From: Stutzerimonas kunmingensis
GTDB lineage: Bacteria; Pseudomonadota; Gammaproteobacteria; Pseudomonadales; Pseudomonadaceae
Length of the DNA: 64,000 nucleotides
Direction: 5' to 3'
Assembly (NCBI RefSeq): GCF_900114065.1
Contig: NZ_FORS01000002.1
Coordinates: 496,001 to 560,000, forward strand
Shown here: positions 59,319 through 64,000 of the stretch, piece after piece
How the letters are laid out: each line of letters starts with the position of its first letter
Position numbering within the stretch: the stretch's first letter is position 1
The notes under the pieces: model-generated
The model's input: only the letters and a program-made list of their open reading frames with translations
The model's database searches: none
What the model was told of the DNA's origin: nothing
Made by a program: the position numbers and the translations under genes

Positions 59319-61394
59319 ATGAATATGCCAACCTGGCGCGAATGGCTGTTTTCGGCCAAGGCGCTGATTGCCGCCTTGCTTGCGCTGTACATCGCTCTGG
59401 CGATACCGCTGGAAAACCCTTACTGGGCCATGGCCTCGGTTTACGTCGTGTCGCATCCGTTGTCCGGGGCGACACGTTCGAAGGCGATCTATCGCGCGCT
59501 GGGCACGCTGCTCGGTGCAGCCGCATCGGTCGTGCTTCTGCCAACGTTCGCTCAGCAACCGGTGATGCTGAGCCTGGCGATCTCGCTGTGGATTGGCGCC
59601 CTGCTCTTTCTCTCATTGCTGGACCGCTCGCCACGCAGCTACATCTTTCTACTCGCCGCCTATACGGTGCCGCTGATCAGTCTCGCCGAGGTCAATCACC
59701 CAGCGACCATCTTCGATGTCGCCCTAGCGCGTTCCGAGGAAATTCTGCTCGGTATCGTCTGCGCCAGCGTGGTGAACGCCGTGCTGTTTCCCAGCCGCAT
59801 CGCGCCGACCCTCGCGGCGAAGATGCACCTGCTGTTGCGTGATGGGCGCGGTGCCGTCAGCCGGATGCTCAATACCCAGCACCTGGGCGAAGCCGACCAA
59901 CGTGCGCTGAATGCGCTGCTGGTGGATGTGATGGGGTTGGACGCAATGATCAGCCATCTGAGCCACGACAGCAGCAGTCATCTCTCCACGGTCCATGCTC
60001 GCGAATTTCGCGCGCGCATGGCGATGTTGATGCCGCAGCTGATCTCCACCGCGGACTCGCTACACCGGCTTCAAACCGAGCTACAGGGCTTGCTGCCGGA
60101 ACTGGTGGATTACCTGCAGGAGGTGGATCGCTGGATTCAGTCCGATGCCGAGGCTGGGCACGGCGATCATTTGCGCGAACGCAGCCTGCAGCTGGCAGCC
60201 AGGCTGGGCGACAGCCATCCGGCGCATGCTCTGGCGATCGACAGTGGCCTGCGCCAGCTGCGCGCGTTGATCGACCTGTGGCAGGACTGCCTCGACCTTT
60301 ACCAGCAGTTCCATGAGGGCCATCCCGAGGCGGCACCGACGCTGCGCTATCACGTACAGCAACTGGTCGGCGGGCCACGCCACTATGACTACGGCCTACT
60401 GGCATTCACCGCGGCTTCGATAGCGTTGTCGGTGTTCTGCCTGAGCATGCTGTGGTTCGTTTCCGGTTGGGAGCACGGCTATAGCGGCGTGTTCATCGCC
60501 GCGGTGGCAGGCTGCTTCTTCGCCAGTCAGGACAATCCGGCGCCGTTCATCAAGTCGTTTCTGGTCGCCACGCTCATTTCCTCCACGGCTGCCGGCGTCT
60601 ACCTCTTCGCGTTGATGCCCAACGTGCACGATTTCGGCAGCCTGGCCATCCTGCTCGCCGTGCCGCTGCTGTTGCTCGGCACCCTCGCCGGTCGGCCGCA
60701 ACACGCCGGGACAGTGATCGTGATTGCGGTGCAGACGATCTCCAACATCACCCTTCAGGACAGCTACCGCGCCGATTTCCAGCTGTTCGCCGACATCGCA
60801 CTGTCCACTGCGCTGGGCGTGCTCTTCGCCTTCGTCTGGGCCCGCCTGACCCGGCCGTTCGGTACGCTCTGGGCTGCGCGGCGATTGGTACGCCGCGGCT
60901 GGCTGAGCCTGGCGGCGCTGGCAGACCTGCGACGTTGGCGCAACGAAGCCGATGATGCCTCGAGTTTCATCGACCGTATCGCCCAGCTGCTGCCACGCCT
61001 GGCTCAGCTGGATGACGATCGCCTGGCGCTGAATGACGCCACGCGCGAGCTGCGCGTCGGTTTTCGCCTGCTGGAACTGCGTGAACTGCGGCCGGCGCCC
61101 GCCATCGAGCAGAAGCTGGAGCCGGTGCTGGGCATGATCCGCGCGCATTTCCTTGCCTGCGCCACCGCGCGTAGCCAACTGCCGGCACCGGAGCCCTTAC
61201 ACGACGCCCTCGAGGCCGCATTGCTGGATCTGCAGCGCGATGCTTCGCCCAGCGCACACCAGGCGGCGCAGGTGGTGCAGGTGGTGCACGGCTTGCGACT
61301 GGCGCTTTTCGCCGACGCATCGGCCAGCGTGCGTGCGGCACCGGGAGGCCCGCCACCCGAAGCCGGCCTTTCCCCCGCTGGAGCGCACGCATGA
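59319..61394 (+). CDS. FUSC-family (AaeB-like) aromatic-acid efflux protein
   Basis: The 691-residue inner-membrane protein has two sets of about five to six transmembrane segments, each near the beginning (about 15-165) and the middle (about 360-510), with cytosolic stretches between. PYWAMASVYVVSHPLSGATRSKAIYRALGTLLGA is the FUSC family start signature. With DUF1656, HlyD and a NodT-type outer-membrane factor it forms a tripartite pump, best known for p-hydroxybenzoic acid (AaeAB). Its stop overlaps the next gene by four bases. Confidence 0.88.
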   Translation: MNMPTWREWLFSAKALIAALLALYIALAIPLENPYWAMASVYVVSHPLSGATRSKAIYRALGTLLGAAASVVLLPTFAQQPVMLSLAISLWIGALLFLSLLDRSPRSYIFLLAAYTVPLISLAEVNHPATIFDVALARSEEILLGIVCASVVNAVLFPSRIAPTLAAKMHLLLRDGRGAVSRMLNTQHLGEADQRALNALLVDVMGLDAMISHLSHDSSSHLSTVHAREFRARMAMLMPQLISTADSLHRLQTELQGLLPELVDYLQEVDRWIQSDAEAGHGDHLRERSLQLAARLGDSHPAHALAIDSGLRQLRALIDLWQDCLDLYQQFHEGHPEAAPTLRYHVQQLVGGPRHYDYGLLAFTAASIALSVFCLSMLWFVSGWEHGYSGVFIAAVAGCFFASQDNPAPFIKSFLVATLISSTAAGVYLFALMPNVHDFGSLAILLAVPLLLLGTLAGRPQHAGTVIVIAVQTISNITLQDSYRADFQLFADIALSTALGVLFAFVWARLTRPFGTLWAARRLVRRGWLSLAALADLRRWRNEADDASSFIDRIAQLLPRLAQLDDDRLALNDATRELRVGFRLLELRELRPAPAIEQKLEPVLGMIRAHFLACATARSQLPAPEPLHDALEAALLDLQRDASPSAHQAAQVVQVVHGLRLALFADASASVRAAPGGPPPEAGLSPAGAHA

Positions 61395-61594
61395 CCGGTC
61401 ACCTCGATGTGTACGGCGTCTATGTGCCGGTCCTGCCGGTTGCCATGCTGGCCGCCTACGGTATCAAGAGCCTGCTCGCCACCGTGCTGCAGCGTACCGG
61501 CTTCTACCGCTGGGTCTGGCATCCGCCGCTGTTCAACCTCGCCCTGTACATCATCGTGCTCGGGGCCCTGTTCAATCTCCTTCCCCGGATGTGA
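61391..61594 (+). CDS. DUF1656 small membrane protein
   Basis: The 67-residue protein has two transmembrane helices (VPVLPVAMLAAYGIKSLLATVL and HPPLFNLALYIIVLGALFNLLP). It is a constant member of AaeAB-like operons between the FUSC and HlyD genes and probably helps assemble the pump. It overlaps the FUSC stop and is followed after 3 nt by the HlyD gene. Confidence 0.88.
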   Translation: MTGHLDVYGVYVPVLPVAMLAAYGIKSLLATVLQRTGFYRWVWHPPLFNLALYIIVLGALFNLLPRM

Positions 61595-61597
61595 ATC

Positions 61598-62497
61598 GTG
61601 AAGAAATGGATACCCGCCGCCGGCTCGGTGCTGCTGACGTTGCTGGCGGTTGTCATCGCCGTCGTCGTCAGCCTGCACCTGTGGGATTACTACATGGAGG
61701 CACCCTGGACCCGCGACGGCCACGTGCACGCCGACATCATTCAGGTCGCACCGGATGTTTCCGGGCTGGTGACCGAATTGCACGTGCGCGACAACCAGAA
61801 GGTCAGCCGCGGCCAAGTGCTGTTCGTGATCGACCGGGCACGCTTCGGACTGGCGGTCGACGAAGCACGCGCCACAGTGCTCGAACGCCGCGCGCAGCTG
61901 GACCAGGCGCAACGCGAAGCCAGGCGTAATCGGGTGCTGAAAGACCTGATCGCCGCGGAAACCGTCGAGATTGGCGACACCCAGGTCAAGCGCGCCGCTG
62001 CCGCCCTGGCCACGGCTGAGGCCGCCCTCGGCGTGGCGCGTCTGGATCTCGAACGCACCACCGTGCTCAGCCCGGTGGATGGCTATCTCGGCGACCAGAC
62101 GATGCGCGTGGGCGATTACGTGAAAACCGGTACACCGGTGCTGTCGATCGTCGATACCGATTCACTGCGCGTCGAAGGCTACTTCGAAGAAACCAAGCTG
62201 CACGCCATCGAGATCGGGCAGCCGGTGGACATCCACATCATGGGCGAAGCGCAGCATCTGCGTGGCCATGTGCAGAGCATCGCCGCAGGCATCGAGGATC
62301 GCGACCGTGTGCGCGGCAACTCGCTGCTGCCCAATATCGACCCAAGCTTCAACTGGGTGCGCCTGGCGCAGCGAATTCCGGTTCGCGTTGTGCTGGACGA
62401 CGGCCAGCAGAGCGACATCCGCCTGGTGGTCGGCCGTACGGCGACGCTGTCCGTGCTGCCGTGGTCGCGCGACACATCGGCCACGGTCAGCCAATGA
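61598..62497 (+). CDS. HlyD-type membrane-fusion protein of the efflux operon
   Basis: The 299-residue protein starts with GTG and a signal-anchor (VLLTLLAVVIAVVVSLHLW). It has the lipoyl-like hairpin (WTRDGHVHADIIQVAPDVSGLVTELHVRDNQKVSRGQVLFVID), a coiled-coil stretch about 85-135 (ATVLERRAQLDQAQREARRNRVLKD), and the beta-barrel YLGDQTMRVGDYVKTGTPVLSIVDTDSLRVEGYF. This is the AaeA/EmrA-type periplasmic adaptor. It overlaps the NodT-type gene by four bases. Confidence 0.9.
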   Translation: MKKWIPAAGSVLLTLLAVVIAVVVSLHLWDYYMEAPWTRDGHVHADIIQVAPDVSGLVTELHVRDNQKVSRGQVLFVIDRARFGLAVDEARATVLERRAQLDQAQREARRNRVLKDLIAAETVEIGDTQVKRAAAALATAEAALGVARLDLERTTVLSPVDGYLGDQTMRVGDYVKTGTPVLSIVDTDSLRVEGYFEETKLHAIEIGQPVDIHIMGEAQHLRGHVQSIAAGIEDRDRVRGNSLLPNIDPSFNWVRLAQRIPVRVVLDDGQQSDIRLVVGRTATLSVLPWSRDTSATVSQ

Positions 62498-63966
62498 GTC
62501 GCGCGGCATACGCACTGCCGTTCGCGCTGACTGCGCTGCTCGCCGCATGCAGCGCGGCGGGCCCGGACTACCGCGTGCCAGACCAAGCCGTGGCGTTGCA
62601 GGCCGCTGCGCAGAAACCCTTCGATCTGGCCGGCAACGAACGGGTCGAACAGGCGCCGCTGCCGGACGACTGGTGGCAGCTTTATGACGACCCGACGCTC
62701 GATCAGCTGGTGAGTGAAGCCCTGATCGGCAATGCCGACGTGCGCCAGGCGTATCACAACCTGCGTCGCGCCTATGAGGGCTTCCAGATGGCACACCACG
62801 CGCAGGAGGTCGTGGTCGGCGGCAACGGCTCGGTTGCACGCGGCCAGCTGTCCAGCGAAGCCCTCGCCCTGGAGGAAAAACTTCCAGTGATGAACCTCGC
62901 CGACGCCGGCCTCAGCGCTGGTTACCAGCTCGATCTGTTCGGTCAGCTGCATCGCGCCGCAGAAGCTGCGGGGGCCGATGCCGACGCCAGTGCCGCGCTG
63001 CTCGACACGGCCCGCATAACTGCCGTGGCCGGGGTGGTACGCAGCTACATGACGGCCTGTCACGCCAGTGAGGAGCTGACGATAGCGGAGCATTCACTGG
63101 CGATTCAGCTGCGACAGCTGGATGTCGCCGAGCGCCTGTTCGACGGTGGTCGTGGCAACGAAGTCGATGTATCTCGCGCCCACGCCCAGCTGGAGGCTCT
63201 GCGCGCCGAGCTGCCGCCATTCGAAGCGAAGAAGGCGGCCGCGTTGTATCAGCTCGCCGCCCTGCTTGGCCGCACGCCCGGAGCCCTTGCCGAAACGGTT
63301 ACCGCCTGCAGTCACGCACCGCAGCTGCGCCAGGCGATTCCGTTGGGTGATGGCACCGCCCTGCTCAAGCGCCGCCCGGACATCCGTGCGGCCGAGCGCG
63401 CACTCGCCTCCGCTACGGCACAGATCGGCGTCGCCACGGCGATGATGTATCCGCAGGTCAGTCTCGGCGCTGCGGCCGGTTACACCGGAATGCTCGAACA
63501 CCTCGGTAATCCGGTAACCCGCCGCTGGGAATTCGGCCCGTCGATCAGCTGGCATTTTCCGACCCGGGTCGATCACGCGCGGATGCGCGCCACCGAGGCC
63601 GGAGCCGCTGCCGCCCTCGCCCGCTTCGACGGAGTTGTGCTCGACGCACTGCGGGAAACCCAGACCCTGCTCACGCACTACGCTCACGACCTGCATCGTG
63701 ACCAAGCGCTGCGCGAAGCGCGCGATGCCGCGCAAGACGCCGCGGACCACACGCGCCGGTTGTACCAGGAAGGACGACTGGCCTATCTCGACAGCCTCGA
63801 CGCCGAGCGCACCCTCGCAACGGCCGAAGCTGCCCTGGCGGCGTCCCAAGCCCAACTGTCGCAAGACCAGGTGAACCTGTTCCTCGCGCTGGGCGGCGGA
63901 TGGCAAGGCACGCCAACCGCATCGGCGCACGCTGAAAATCCATCGCCGGGCGTGCCTGGCCAATAA
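62494..63966 (+). CDS. NodT/OprM-type outer-membrane factor lipoprotein
   Basis: The 490-residue protein has a lipoprotein signal (ALTALLAACS, Cys about residue 18) and GPDYRVP-like start typical of RND/HlyD outer-membrane factors. It has two homologous halves of four helices each with the characteristic DWWQLYDDPTLDQLVSEAL and KRRPDIRAAERALASATAQIGVA. It completes the tripartite exporter. It lies in the same operon, overlapping the HlyD gene, and is followed after 19 nt by another gene start at the window edge. Confidence 0.9.
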   Translation: MSRAAYALPFALTALLAACSAAGPDYRVPDQAVALQAAAQKPFDLAGNERVEQAPLPDDWWQLYDDPTLDQLVSEALIGNADVRQAYHNLRRAYEGFQMAHHAQEVVVGGNGSVARGQLSSEALALEEKLPVMNLADAGLSAGYQLDLFGQLHRAAEAAGADADASAALLDTARITAVAGVVRSYMTACHASEELTIAEHSLAIQLRQLDVAERLFDGGRGNEVDVSRAHAQLEALRAELPPFEAKKAAALYQLAALLGRTPGALAETVTACSHAPQLRQAIPLGDGTALLKRRPDIRAAERALASATAQIGVATAMMYPQVSLGAAAGYTGMLEHLGNPVTRRWEFGPSISWHFPTRVDHARMRATEAGAAAALARFDGVVLDALRETQTLLTHYAHDLHRDQALREARDAAQDAADHTRRLYQEGRLAYLDSLDAERTLATAEAALAASQAQLSQDQVNLFLALGGGWQGTPTASAHAENPSPGVPGQ

Positions 63967-63985
63967 CCCAGAGAGGCCTTACTCG

Positions 63986-64000
63986 ATGGACATGCTGCAA
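63986..64000 (+). CDS. Start of a further gene, truncated by the window
   Basis: ATGGACATGCTGCAA (MDMLQ) begins 19 nt after the outer-membrane factor stop with GAGAGGC upstream; it is probably the last gene of the efflux operon, but only five codons are visible. Confidence 0.4.

Overview
The window joins a mobile element to a high-GC Pseudomonas-type chromosome, most likely of the Pseudomonas stutzeri (Stutzerimonas) group. That placement rests on gene content (hemN, galU, gor, FAN1, a tRNA-Gly remnant next to tRNA-Cys, a Pseudomonas-like dif site). Nothing was searched against a database.

Positions 1 to about 28345 are one end of an integrative and conjugative element (ICE) of the ICEclc / PAGI-2 / PFGI-1 class, read almost entirely on the minus strand. 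From the chromosomal junction inward: an attR site (28328-28345) that is the 3' end of a tRNA-Gly(GCC), an outward promoter (28231-28259), an unknown gene, an AlpA-like regulator, parA, a small HicA-like (Shi-like) gene, a ParB-like (BisD-like) gene, a DUF2857 (BisC-like) gene and a STY4528-type replication gene. Next come a PFL_4669-family gene, inrR, ssb and topB. After a non-coding kilobase there is a block of about 20 small poorly known genes, a SNF2-like helicase and a methyltransferase-like protein, then the start of the conjugation module (PilL-like lipoprotein). The ICE core is rich in non-coding signals: three copies of a 23-nt operator-like palindrome around the inrR-ssb and topB promoters; a phased array of palindromic iterons plus an A+T-rich stretch inside the replication gene, laid out like the lambda origin inside gene O; fourteen copies of a structured leader before cargo genes; and a second repeated element upstream of three of these gene groups. 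One cargo gene (PAPS-reductase-like) is broken by a 395-bp inversion.

Positions 28391-41762 hold tRNA-Cys, a large arsenic island and accessory genes. One arm (minus) carries a thioredoxin-like protein, an ArsP-like permease, an ACR3 arsenite pump and an ArsO-like flavoprotein. The divergent arm (plus) carries two low-molecular-weight arsenate reductase homologues, arsR, arsH, a tyrosine-phosphatase-like protein, a YnfA-family protein, and the GAPDH/ArsJ pair that makes and exports 1-arseno-3-phosphoglycerate. A frameshifted porin, a RES-Xre toxin-antitoxin pair and tRNA-Leu(UAA) follow.

Positions 41860-64000 look like core chromosome: a nuclease-helicase with FAN1, hemN, a chemoreceptor with a c-type heme motif, galU, a glyoxalase-fold protein, gor, a PCu(A)C copper chaperone, a sialidase-like / LtaS-like envelope cluster and dgkA. 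A 28-bp dif site at 58120-58147 places the window at the replication terminus. The window ends with an AraC regulator divergent from an AaeB-type aromatic-acid efflux operon (FUSC, DUF1656, HlyD, NodT-type outer-membrane factor).
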